Made by a program: the position numbers and the translations under genes. Of a stretch of 64,000 nt of DNA, positions 46,801 through 58,700 are shown one piece after another. Numbering within the stretch: position 1 is the first letter of the stretch; the number at the start of each line of letters is the position of its first letter. The notes beneath the pieces are model-generated. The model made no database searches. It saw only the letters and a program-made list of their open reading frames with translations, and was not told the origin of the DNA. This stretch comes from Trichosporon coremiiforme (Eukaryota > Basidiomycota > Tremellomycetes > Trichosporonales > Trichosporonaceae), in the NCBI GenBank assembly GCA_039545355.1, contig BCJJ01000004.1, positions 1,258,801 to 1,322,800 on the forward strand. Direction: 5' to 3'.

Positions 46801-49392
46801 TTTCGAATGCGGTTCCCATCTCTGGCCCGCCAGTCTGCTGCATCTGCTTGCCCTGCGGCCCTGGCTCGGTCGCCGGAAGCGATGGGAGAAACGTTGCGTG
46901 AAGCCTAGCTGCGCCAGCGGCAACCATCGCCCCGTACCCTTGCCGTACCTTCGTTGCCTGGAATCAGGTGAGCGCCAGAGTCTGTCGGTAAGCGGTCGAC
47001 TAGTGCGCAAGGTTTGATTCCCACTGAACCCCGCAGGCGTCAGTGCAGCGGCTCCACCTGTGGCAGTGGGCAACTCTGTCTCCTGCCCCAATGGTCTGCG
47101 TCAGGTCCGGCAGGCCCGGATGACAAGAGAATGTGTGCGATTGAACTTTGTCAGCTTGTTCGCAGAACACCTCTTGCAGATTGCAGAAGAACGCAACGAG
47201 CCCAGATTAGGCTTATAGTTAGTTTGAAACAACCTTCCCTTAAGCATGCTCGCCCGGAGCTCGTGCCAGTAGAGATGCATGCTTTCCAGTGAAACACTTT
47301 CTCCGCGGAACGTACGTAACGCTCTCTCGGCATCGTGGTGATTCCAGCGCGACAATCCGTCTTCTGGTTCGACAGGGCCAGGAACCGAGGGAAACGAGGG
47401 AAGCAGGCGACAGACTTTGGGTCTATGTGACTGCTCCACTTGCCAGGTTCGCACGAAAGTGTAACTCTGCAACCTCGCAAGCTTTGCAAGGAACCCGGTA
47501 CCATGTCCAGATGCGTAGACCCGTCACTGGCTCTCGATTCGGTTCAAACCAAACTTCCTCATACCTCGTCCAGAACACCAAACTCTAGAATACCTCGACA
47601 AGCTCAGTCTGCTCCACTCGTGACCGCTTCTTTAACTGAACGTTGGATAGAGTACGATTCCCGACCAGCGGGCTCGTCGTGACGTCGCACGCTTGCTCCA
47701 GAACAGCCCGAGACATTGTCAGGCATGTCGGCAACAGCTACGTTTACTCAGTCGCAACGCTCTCACCACCGCAACGGTGCAGTGGGACCTGGCTTGGCGG
47801 GCACAAGGTGTACCGCTTGAACACCGCACTCCTTGCTAAGCTTCATGCCCACCACGCTCATCGCCAGGTCCACCGCTAGGTCCACTGCCAGGCCCGACAG
47901 GCCCAGTCCCAGGCCCACCAAGCTTAGCAGGTCCACCACGCTCACTGCTAGACCAGGTCCCACCAACTTTGCAGTTAACTCACCACCACTTACGGCTCGC
48001 TCACTGCTCGGGTCCACTCTTGCACGACGAGATCGAGAGTGTAACACTCATTATGCGCCGGTGCCTGCGCTGCCCTGCGACGGCGGCGCTTATCTCCCGT
48101 GCGACGATGCTTAATGCCCTCTGCACCTCGGGGCTCGGACTGTCGCGGGCGTTGCCTCTCGTACCCTCTCGTTACGCCGAGCATAGCTTAGGCCGTATTC
48201 GTAAGACGGTGGTAAGCGGTGTCGTCACCACCGCCCGACGCCACTGCACCGCAGCGGCCGCGCCCCGTGACGCCGCCGCCACTGCCGCCGGAACTGACCG
48301 GATCGAGCGATCGCTACGATCGCTACGATCGCAACGAGCGCGGCGTCCAGGCAACAGGGCCATTTAGAGTATTACTCATCACGACCTGTGCCTCCCGTAC
48401 CTTCTCCCAGGGTTGCTGCATCTGGAACTTCGATGACAGCGACGCGAGCAAACCCATGCCATGCCGATGTCAACTCTGCAGTGCATTGCCAGGCCGACGG
48501 TATGCTGGCACAGTACGGGAACGAGAGCTAACCTACTCATGTACGTTGTTGGTACAGGACGATTCTGAGTGGTCTGGAAGCGAGTTGCTGGGTGGCAACT
48601 CGGCGTAGATGGGGGGCGACGGGAGCCGCTGGGGCCGCTCGGCGCCGAGTTCGGCATCTGAGGGCTGTCGCCGTCTCCGGTCACCGCAGCTCAGACGCTC
48701 TCTCCGCTCCGAAACCACAGTTAGCGTCACAGCACTCACGCATCTTACACACACTCCGACAAACCTGTGCAGGCGACGGTTCCGCTGCGAGGTTAGCCAC
48801 GGCGTATGCAATGAAGGTTGCAGGAGTACATCCAAGGTTTCTCCTCCGCCCGATCACGTCCAGGCCTCGACACGACGCGTACCGCAACATGAGATGAGCG
48901 GGTGCGGCCCGCTCCGCGACGCGCCGGTCATGTGAGCTCACGCGAGTCACAAAAAGTTCATGAGCGATCATGAGATGTGCTGAATTGGAGCGCATTCCAC
49001 ACCCGAAACGGCCCCACTGCATCTCCTGAACCATGCTATTTTCGTGGGCCCACAACGCCGCTGTAGAGTTCGCAACTTGGATGATCGAAACTGTGAAATC
49101 CAGTTTCTGCAAACATTCTGCAATGGGCAGGCGGCCGGGCCGGGCGGGCTTGGCGCCCGGAGCCGCTGTATCTGTCGCCGAGCGTGAGTTTCAGGTTCCA
49201 GCCGAGACATCAAACGACACAAGATGGAGAACAACTCCAGAACGCGCGCGTGAGAGTCGCGCGAACACCACGCGTCCGCCATGCGAGCTGAATGATCGAG
49301 CAGGGCGCGATCTGGCGCGAATGTCTAATACTGCATACATGGTCTCTCGTGGTATAACAATGGATACGGATTCGGGTCTGTGATGAGTAAAA
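43819..49392. other. 5.6-kb gene-poor region
   Basis: This lies between the ends of the zinc-finger gene and SYF2. Two long open frames stand out, 45104-45910 (+, 268 codons) and 45983-46927 (-, 314 codons). Neither has a recognisable motif, clear upstream signals or compositional support, so they are not annotated as genes. An imperfect repeat of AGGTCCACCGC type lies at 47847-47965, and a short CGATCGCTA repeat near 48306-48335. I see no RNA gene or transposon. Confidence 0.5.
47847..47965. repeat. Imperfect short repeats (AGGTCCACCGC-like)
   Basis: About eight degenerate copies of a 10-14 bp unit (AGGTCCACCGCT, AGGTCCACTGCC, AGGCCCACCA, AGGTCCACCACG). CCACCACGCTCA occurs twice. It looks like an eroded minisatellite. 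Confidence 0.55.
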
Positions 49393-50683
49393 CTAGAGCG
49401 CGGTGCCACGCTCGAGGTTGGCACGGATGCTATCTGTCAGCTCACGAGAAAACGTACGCCAAGCTGCGAAGAGAACTCACTCCTTGGTATATTTGTCGAA
49501 GTAGCGCGCGACCTTCTTGTTGAACACCTTGTTGCGCTTGTTGATGTACGTGACGTCGCCGGACTCGTCGTCGCTGTCCTTCTTCCTGCGACGGTTCGTA
49601 ACACTGGAAGTCAGCTTGTGTCCGTCAACGAACATAGCTTGTGGGACATGCCGTCATGCAATTGCGCCCCCTCCCAACAAAGGGGAACGATCGGCACAGC
49701 CGCACAACAAGCCCACGGGTTAGTACCCACTCCTTGTTGATCTTGGACATGACACGGTCGACAGCGTCGTCGCTCGGCTTGTGGTCGCCGTAGGACATGG
49801 TTTCCGAGCTGCGGTAGAGGTCCTCAGCACCAGAGAGGCCAGACTTCGAGCTTCCGGCAGCCGCAAGAGAGTCGTTCGTCGAGCCAGCAGGAACCAGCGT
49901 ACCGGGGGCAAGGCCGAGAGCAGACTCCTTCTGCTTGTTGTACGCAATGAGGTCGGGCTTCGTCGTACGCAGGTTCTTGTTGTACCGTCGCCAGGCGTGG
50001 TCCTGGTAGTCTAGACGTTAGCACAGGTTACTCAGCACTACCGATCGCCGATAATGCTGTGACAAAGCACAGCATGCGCGACCTGCGGGCCGCAATCTAC
50101 CCACTGTTGAAGCTGCCGTCCTCGTTTCCGTCCTTCTGAGCCTGCTTCTTCTCCCATTGCTCATTCTGCTCGATGCTCCACTCCCAAGCCTTCTTGCGCT
50201 CCAGGTCCACTCCGTTCTCCTCGGCGTCCGCCTTCAGACGCAAAGTCTGCGCAAGTTTCCTCTGCTTCTCGAGGCGCTGAATCTCCTTGGCAGTAACCTT
50301 CGACTTCTGGTGGTCCTCAACGAGATCTTTCCGGTTCGCAGCAGTCGAAGCGTTCTGATGATGTCAATTTCAGTGATGACCGATGAACTCACCATGCGCA
50401 GCCGGAGTTCCTTCAGCTTAGCCTGCCTCTCCTGGAGTGTTGGCTTTCGCTGCTCTCCTTCCTGCTCCTCGGGCTCCCCCTGCTCCGCACTCTCCTCATT
50501 TTGCTGCTCCTCGGTGTGCTCGTCGTCCTCGGCATGTTCCTCATCGGTCTCCTCAACGCTGTCCGGGACATGTGCGGCGCTGGTAACGCTCGTCTCGGAA
50601 GCAGCGCTCAGTGCGCGCAACGCACGCGCTGGCGAGGGGCTTGGTGCCGCCGACTTTTCCTCGCGTCTCCTTGTTGATGGCAT
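49393..50683 (-). CDS. SYF2: Pre-mRNA splicing factor Syf2
   Basis: Five exons: 50683-50393, 50354-50105, 50010-49731, 49603-49481 and 49429-49393, 326 residues. After a Glu-rich low-complexity N-terminus comes the SYF2 domain (KKAWEWSIEQNEQWEKK, YGDHKPSDDAVDRVMSKI). The hallmark VTYINKRNKVFNKKVARYFDKY and ending RANLERGTAL complete it. Syf2 belongs to the Prp19/NTC-associated group of the catalytic spliceosome. Introns two and three are 94 and 127 nt. The final acceptor must be the TAG at 49430-49432: the AG four bases earlier would put a stop codon directly after KYTKE. The 13-mer CCACGTGGCAACC lies 163-175 bp upstream of the ATG. Confidence 0.95.
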
Positions 50684-52163
50684 GGAGACGACAAGTGGGG
50701 GTGGTCGAGGGAAAAGAGTGAAGCCGAGTGCTGGGTTCGAATTCACGCTGAGTTGGGTGGAGGGAAAGCAGGGAATGGAAGCAGATCCACTAGGTGGGTG
50801 GCAAATCCCAGAATTGCCGCTTCAGGAAATTGATGCCGATCAACACCACGTGGCAACCTGTGTGGCACCTCCTGCACCGTAGGCTTCGTCAGAGCGACAT
50901 CCGCGTTGTAGGACTTTGATGCTGAAGAAGAGCCGATTAGGGTTCTGGGAAGAGGAATAGGCGTGAACGATAATCGCCCGCATACATGACTCTGCAAGAG
51001 TCATGACACTCGCCTCTTCTCGTGTGCAAGCGGAGTTTGGCACGACTGGTTCTCCACCTAACAGCTGCGTTGGCCATGACATGTGTGCGTCAGACGGCGA
51101 TAGCTGCATGAAAGCATATGACAAATGAGCCTGCTGCATCTATTCCTATCAACATATATCTCTCGCGAAAGTTGAGCGTCCTCACTTCGCCTCTCAACAC
51201 TATTCGCCGAGCACCTTACTCCGCGATGCCATCGTTCGACTCCGTCACAACTCGCTTCCTGGTCCGACTTACGATCGTCATCTGGCATGCGGTGTGGATG
51301 TACTCCTTCCTGCTTCTCAGCACTGTATGGTCTTCCGGTGCCCGCTGTTCGACCCGTTCCTCGACATTGTAGACCTCATCGATGGCAGGGGCCGCTGGAC
51401 ACATTGATTTGCCTTCGATCCCACCCTCCCATCCACATTCTCATCATACTACCATCGCCGTCCACCTACACCTGCTTCAGCGCCGGCCGTTAACCACACC
51501 ACAATCCGGTGGGCCAGGCCCCGGAACGCAAACGCGACACCAGACACACACCCCTCCTCTCGAATTCGCCAGGTAACCTACCTACGCTTCGCACACATCT
51601 CGCACCGCCCCTTCTCTCTCGATTCCTCTCCCACGATGCATTCCTTCCCGACGCTGAAGTTCATATAAGCGGCCAAGCATGACTTTTTTGTCTTTCTCTT
51701 CCCTCTTCCCTCATCCTTCATCGACCAAGTCAACAACAACATACTCAACTTCGCACTACGTCTTTCCGAACCTTCCCAACGTTAGTCTTCGGGTAAGTAT
51801 GGTAAAGTAAGTCCTCAAATCGTGCTAGCTGGATAATGTAACTATGCAAGCTGGTATTCAGTCCACCATGGATGACAGTCCCTCCACGTCCACATCCACC
51901 ACATGGTCTTTATATTACCTTGCCGTGAGTACTCTCACTCAGCAACCCCTCCATTTGCGCGTCCCTGCCCTTCCGCTCGACAAGCTCAAGAGCAAACTCT
52001 TCAAACCCCGATGTCATTACAATTAACCGTCTTGCCTTTACACTTCTCCCACCGGTCGCTATGTCTGGCCCACCTTCTCCCTATCCACACTCCTGCTTCC
52101 CCCAGCCTTTACAATCGTCGCCGTCCTCTCGCACCTTGCCCCCCCCCTCCAACAGTCACTACA
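50684..52163. other. Intergenic: SYF2 promoter, a short hydrophobic ORF, leader of the intron-dense locus
   Basis: It contains the CACGTG at 50847-50852. TATA-like elements occur at about 51154 (ATATATC) and 51664-51669 (TATAAG). A 48-codon open frame at 51226-51372 has a hydrophobic core (VRLTIVIWHAVWMYSFLLLS). A Pro/Thr-codon-rich leader with an in-frame ATG at 51844 (MQAGIQSTMDD) and a GTGAGT donor at 51926 may be a first exon of the locus that follows. Confidence 0.45.
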
Positions 52164-55129
52164 ATGACCTCCACCTCCACGTCGACAACCCACACACACG
52201 AAGCATACCTCTACTCATCCACCAACTGCGACTGCTACAATCAGCACGGGTACGCTGACACCAAGAATCGTTATCACTCGGATGAAATGGCGATGAAATT
52301 GGGGAAACTCTTGAAAATCGTGAACATGTCATTTGCCGTGAGCTTGTCGATCTGTACACGCCAGCTGACATACAGTGGGCAACACTGAAACGCTTCATAT
52401 GTGTTGCATCTCTGTAAGCCTCTTGAGGAATTTGCAAAGCCGGCAAGTAGTAACGCGGCTTCTGTCAGCAGCGTGTGGCGTTTGGATAGTCTTCGAAAAG
52501 CCAGAGCCAAGGAGTGAGTATCGCATATCTCAGCCTCTAACTCTCAGGACTGCTACGGAGGCGAGTCAGCCCTGCCATACGCAAACGCAACCAAGCGGGC
52601 CAAAAGTAAGAGCTTTCGGACGCGTGATAGTGAGCTCATCCCCAGAACCTGCGCTAGTTTGTCACTGTGGCAGGGGGCTGAAGTGGCCGTGGGTCCACGA
52701 TCACCTCCTTCAGAGGCTCTGTCCCGCGCGCAGAAACTGGCTCCGAAGTCGCCTTCAAGCCTTTTTAACTCGTAAGTTAGCATGTCCCCTGTGTTTTAAC
52801 TCATTTCAGTTCCCCCTATGCACTTAACCCCTGCAGCAGCTCCAGAGCACAGTGAGTTTCGTACCCCGCGTTGTCAACTCCATCCAGCAAACACGTCCCC
52901 ACTTCAGCGCAGTTTGTGAGTTGTTTGCGTCCGTCCAAGCTAACTTCACCCAGGTCGCACCCCTCCGTAGGCAATACTCTGGCGCCCCACACGGCCCCGA
53001 TTGTGGACAGCACACTGTGAGTTTCCCCTGCTTTCGGCGTTAACTCCGACTAGGACTGTGACATCTGCCCTTGTCCTTCCTTTTCCTCACGACTGTGCGA
53101 CGCAGTGCGTTCGTGAAATATCAAAGCTGAGTATCTGTGAGTTGACTCATAGCCTTCGTTAACTAACCATAGGGCGCTCGCCTCCGCTGCTCTGTCCGGA
53201 CGTGAGAACGAATAGCGAGTTTACTTTTTTCTGCCTCATGGAAGTCTAACTCCTACCAGTGCTCATTCTGCTCTCGATCGCTCGCGAAGAAGGGAGGACC
53301 GTGAGTTACAAGGACTATTCCGAAACCGACCAACAGATTCTGTCACCGACGCCGAAGCGGCGGCGGCTACGACCCACGAGGCGATGCCATCGCTCCATCG
53401 GCGCGTTGCCTTCTACTGTAAACACAGGAGGTGAGTGCTTTCGCTCCCGTCAGCACGAGGTTAACTCCGTATCAGTCTCTGCTATCTCGTCGACAAAGGG
53501 GTGGGGGTGAGTTTCGCTGCTCACGCTGTCCTGACTCGACCCAGTGGGCAAACAGACATTGCGAGTACGTTGCTATAGCGGTGCACTTCTAACTTAAGCC
53601 AGACTCGCCATTCACCTCGTTCCCGCGCTTCTCTCTTCCAGCTTCTTTTCCAGCTGGCTGTGTGTTTGTGTGGTGAGTTTCCACGGCAGATGCACGTAAA
53701 CTTCCCGCACGGCATTCCCGTGCATGTTGCCCTAGAAACGGTGAGTTGGACAGTAGTAACGCTAACTCTCAGCACTCTCTTCGTCGCATGAGGTATAGTT
53801 GTATTCGCCACCTGTAACCCGACCCAGATGTGAGTTGCCAACTTGACGATCGTAAGTGATCACAGTGTTCCCCCTCCCTCCCTCCCCACTCTGTTCCGGA
53901 CGAAAGGGTGAGTTGAGCAGTAGTGAGCCTCCTAACTCTCAGCTCCTCCTTACCTCACATTAATAGTCTAAGGGGTGAGTTGAGGACCCCAGTCAGAATC
54001 GACTCCCAGTCCTCTCGTAAGTTGCCATGGTGGAGATACGAACCCATCCCAGATTTCCTTCCGATGAGTTGTCTCGTTGATGATTCACTGATCGCAGGTG
54101 AGTTCACATTCGACCGTCCACAAACTGATCCCAGTCCTCCGCTCGTCAGCGCTCAGCGCTTTGTGTGAGTTACCATCATGATGGAGACTTGGTCTCACCC
54201 CACCCAGCCTTTCTCCACCAAGGCTACGGGTGGGCTGGCGTTCCTGGAAGCTCAAGCTCATACCAGCCTCTTCTTCTCTGCTCTGTCACTTCGGCAATGC
54301 TCGCGATTGAGGATTCGAGTGAGTTCTTCAACCGTGTTTTGTTCTAACCACCTTCAGTCCTACGCAACTTCGTGAGCTGTCGAAGCGCTTCGCCTTGCCG
54401 CTCACGCCAGTCGCTCCACTATGTCATCTCGTGGATATGATAGGTGAGTTGCCTTGCCATCCATCTGGTCTAACTCTACCCAGACACATTCTGCAGTCGC
54501 TAGGCTCTCCAGAAGCTCGAGCGCATTCCAGCCCCTTCAACCCGTGGCCATGGCAGTGAGTTGCTCCAACTGTGTCATTGTCTAACACCACCCTAGCCTC
54601 ACACCCCCAAACCCTCGAAGAAGACTCGTGAGCACCCGTGAGCTACCAACCGTGGAAGATCAAGCTCATCCCAGCCTCCCCACCGCCTTTTGGGCAAGGC
54701 GGTGAGTTGCCCCAGCCCGGACTAGGTTTAACTCTGCCCAGTCCCCGTAAACAACAAGTCAGCTTCGTAAAACGAATCGTCAGCTGATCCCAGTCGTCCC
54801 ATAGATCCACGAGTCACACTTTGTCATATCGGCCATCAGGTGGTTAGATCAGTTGGCCCAGAATGGACGTGGCTGACCCCCAGATACTTGAACCGCCGCG
54901 ATAGGATGATTGTGAGGCATCGTGGCGACGGGCATTGGATGATGGTGAGGCATTGGGAGCGGACATTTGAGTTAGACACATCTTGGATTAACGGTGTTAA
55001 ACTCCCAGCTACTGGCCATGTATGGTCATGGTCGACGGCGTGAGTTGCATAGCTTCGCGAGTGTTAACTTCTTTCAGCCATAGCGTGTGTTGTCTTGCAG
55101 ATCGTATCGTATGCATTCGCCCTGCTTGA
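52164..55129 (+). CDS. Extremely intron-dense unrecognised gene (tentative)
   Basis: About 30 segments with GTGAGT/GTAAGT donors, TAACT/TGAC branch-like motifs and CAG/TAG acceptors, mostly 34-45 nt, alternate with exons of 7-130 nt. Examples: 52338-52375, 52514-52547, 52606-52645, 52772-52809, 52852-52887, 52916-52953, 53017-53053, 53137-53172, 53202-53259 and 55040-55077. Two open chains can be spliced. One runs from exon 52548-52605 to 53672 (about 225 codons, using a donor at 53418). The other runs from 54135 to a TGA at 55127-55129 (about 217 codons, including MVRSVGPEWTWLTPRYLNRR). The middle (53673-54134) and the link to the ATG at 52164 (MTSTSTSTTHTHEAYLYSS) do not join in one frame by eye. 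There is no known domain. A non-coding, intron-rich transcript is the alternative. Confidence 0.45.
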
Positions 55130-55380
55130 TCACTTTCTGCGGGCTTCCCTCAGCTGAAAGCATTTTCGCCACCAAGTCCATCAGTCGTGCCTGAGCCTTG
55201 GCTGAGCCAACAAACTTCACCAAGTCCAAACACAGCTCCGAGTTCGCACGAGGTCCCACGCATGTAGTGCATAGGTTAAGCCGGCTACAGCCAGCGCGTT
55301 ACAACACAGAAAGCCCTATGGACACCGAGCGCCAGGTGGACTTGTCCTTTTGCTTCTTTCCTTCTTTCTTCGCTTTGAAT

Positions 55381-55406
55381 TTCTTCTTCTTCTTCTTCTT
55401 CTTCTT
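55381..55406 (+). repeat. (TTC)n microsatellite
   Basis: Eight full TTC units plus TT. It lies between the convergent ends of the intron-dense locus and the GDS1-like gene. Confidence 0.95.
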
Positions 55407-55725
55407 GCTTTTGACTTCTTTCGACTTTGCTTTTGATTGTCTACGATTTTGAGGAGAGAGGAGAGTGTAGAGAGGAGAGGAGGGAGAGAGGCGAAAAGCG
55501 CAAGTCAAAGACGGAGACGCTACGTCGAGCAGCGCGACCACTCGGGGACGTTCGTTTTGGCTTTCTTTCAGATTTGATGAGAGGTTCATACCGTTTCGAG
55601 TCATCACAGGGCGGAATAAGAACAAGTTTGGTTTGTGTGAGTTTTGATCCAGATGAATATTATGTAGCCGCTGCTTGGGGTGATTATAGAGATGGGAGCG
55701 GTTACGGCTGCACAGCCCGAAGAGC

Positions 55726-58700
55726 TTACTTTGCGCTCACGCTCGCACGGGTGCGGCGAGTCGTAGGCTGTACAGCGGGGGCGGCGGCGATGACGGGCGT
55801 CGTCGTCGCGGCAGGGGGAGCCTTGGTGGCAGGGGTGGGGATCATCGGCGGAGCAGCGGCGGCAACTGCGGTCGCGGGCTTGGCAGCAACAGGCGCGACG
55901 GGCCGAGCACCAGCCGGGGCACTCTGGGCAACCATCCGGGCAGGCGCACGAGCACCAGCAGGTGTGGAGGCACCAGACGACGCCGCGCTCGTGGACGCAG
56001 AGGAAGTCGGCGGGCGTACCGGGATGGCAACGGGCGTCGTGCCTCCGACGACCGAGCGGCGGCGCTTAGGCTCCGGACAGCCGTCGGGAGGCGCGCCAGG
56101 ACCGCGGACGAGCGGGCCCTTTGCAGCCTGGGCAGCGGCGGCTTGACGCTGGGCCTGCAGCTGAGCTTGCGTGCGGGCACCCTGCTGGCGAGGGTTCGGC
56201 TGCGTGACGAACGGCATGCCGAAGCTCTCAGTCGACGAAGTGTGGCGGAGCGAGATACCGGCCAGCTTCTTGAACAGCTGGAACAGGTCCTCACGCAGTA
56301 TGTTAGCAAGGAGACTCGGCTCCACAAGGCCACACTTCTTCGCGAGTGCGCGCGCCTCGATCAGCGGGATCCAGACACCAGGTACGCCGGGAGCGTGGTG
56401 CAGGCCCTGCGGCGAGATGAGCGGGACAGCGCGGTGCGACGCGAGGGTGGGCGACGGGGCGTTGAGGTGCTCGGTCTGCTGCGCCGGCGGGACACCGAGA
56501 GCGGTGAGCAGGGCTGTGCCGTTGACGAAGTCGGTGTCGAGACGACGCAGAACGGTGCACTTGCCACCCTTCGGTGCCTCCCAAATATGCGAGTAGCACG
56601 GCAGGTTGTCAACAACGCAAGCGTCGATACCGGGCAGGAGGCGCTTGGTCGTGCCACCGGACGAGGTCGAGGTGTTGCTGGACGAGTTGGTGCTGGCCGA
56701 TGCACCGCTGGAAGCAGATGAGGTGCTGACGGCCGGGGACGCCGTGGCCGTGCGATTAACAGGCGACACAGTGCGCGTCGGGACAGCCGAGGACGCGGTG
56801 GAGGGCGTAGCCGACTTGACCGCAGGAGAGGCAGCTGGGGCGGAGGCTGCGACGGCGGGCTTCTGCGCGACAGGTGCAGGAGCCTTCAGAGGCTGAGGAG
56901 CAGCAGTCGCCTTCTCGGCGGGCTTGGCCGCCAGCTTGACGGGTTCCTTGGTCTTGGGCGCGATCGGCACGCGGTGAGAAGCAGGTGCGGGAGCGATCGG
57001 TGCGATCTTCCTCGGCGGCGAGCGTCCAGTGGGCGCAGGCGCAGCTTGGGCGGGGGCGGGAGCGGCGGGGGCAGGAGCCGCAGCAGCAGGGGCTGGCGCG
57101 GGTGCCGAAGGGGTCGCTGGCGTCGAAGCCGAGGCTGGGGTCGGGACAGACTTGGTGGGCATCGGCGAGGTCGCAACCGGAGCCGGCTTAGGCAAGCACT
57201 CTGACGCAGCCTCGATCTCCGCCTGTGACAGTGCGTTGTCGAGCATCATGAGCTCAGCGTTGGACGGGGAGGACTGCAGGTGGAGCGCCTTCGGGTCGAG
57301 CGAGACACCCATGAACGAGTCGACCATCATGGCCGGGGTGTGCTGCAGAGCCAGCGGCGACAGCGTGCCCGAGCGCGCGAGACCAGCGAGGTCATCGCTA
57401 GAACCGAGCATAGTGCCAACCTCGTTCCAAGGCGACGGCTGCGCCTCAGGCCACGTCGAGACAGCCGGAGTGCTGACGTCGTCGGGTGAAACGCTGCCTG
57501 ACCCAGCGGCCGCGTCGGCAGCGGCGAAAGCACGGCGGCAAGCGTTCAGGGCCTCGCGGGACTTCTCGGCTTCCTCGCGCTTCTGCTTCTCGCATGCTTC
57601 AGCTTCCTCACGTGCTCGCTCAAGCTCGTCGGTTCCGATTGCGTCGTCCTCGATCTCCGGTTCAATCTCGATCGCCTCCACCTTCTCTTCCTCCTTGGCG
57701 GGAGTAGAGGGTTCGATGACGACGACCTCCGGGGTCGGGGCGGGCGTCAAGCGGCTCTCGGCCTTGCGAGGAGTAGAGCGGGTACGGCGCGAGTGAGAAC
57801 GAAGGCTGCGCTTGCGGACCATCGGGGGAGCAGCGCCGCTCTTAGAGGGCACAGCGGGGATAGCCAAAGGCACGAACGGGTTGTTGACACCGATGCCACC
57901 CCAGCTGCCGCTGCACCTCGACGAATCGTAGCGAGAGGCACGTGCCCGGCCGCGGTGCACAGTGCGGTCGGCCTTGCAGCTCGGGAGCCAGTCGTCGAGC
58001 TCCTCCATCTTGACACTCTCAGGGCCAAGGAGCCAGAACGAGTCGTCGTCACCATCGAGCTCGTAAGGCACGTCGGACAGCTCCGAGAGCTCGGAGGACA
58101 CAGACTGCGACGAGACGGTGGACTCGCGCGAGTCGACCGTGTACGAAGAGTCGGGCGTGGCAATGGCCTCCTCGGTGGCGGCAGGCGAAGGGTAACAGTC
58201 CTCGGGCTCCTGCTTGATGTGGAGGGCAGAGTCCCGGGCCCACTCGGCAGTCTGCAGGTGACGATCACGCTCAGGGCTGTCCATGTCCCCAAAGCATGAG
58301 CCGACGTCAATGTCAGAGAAGGAGTCCTCCGCATGCACGGGCAGCTGCCCTGACTCGTCAAGCCAAGACTCATCGTTATCAGCCATGTCGACATCCATGT
58401 CCATGCTCCGGTCCGCAATGTCGTGAGCAGCGCGTGACAGGAACTGGATCGGGCTCGTCTCCACCTGCGGGAGCGGGCGGTTGGCAAGATTGGGCGACGA
58501 TGTCGGGCTCGAGATGATCCACGGCGGAAGCGATGCGGGACAGACGGTAGACTTGAGCTTGCCCTGGTACAGCGCGGCAGTTGCCGTGGAAGAGCTATCG
58601 GCGGCACTCGAGTTGTCGCTGATGTGGTTGTCGAGCTGGTTGAGAGCGGGAATGTCGATAGGCGTCGATCCCTCCTGATAAGGGAATAACTCACGCATGG

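Noticed and set aside
47000..47020. B-box-like GGTTTGATTCC
   Set aside because: The T stem fails after two pairs and no cloverleaf can be built around it.
54840..54883. Candidate intron beginning GTGGTTAG in the dense locus
   Set aside because: Removing it creates a stop soon after, while leaving it in keeps a 246-nt open exon.
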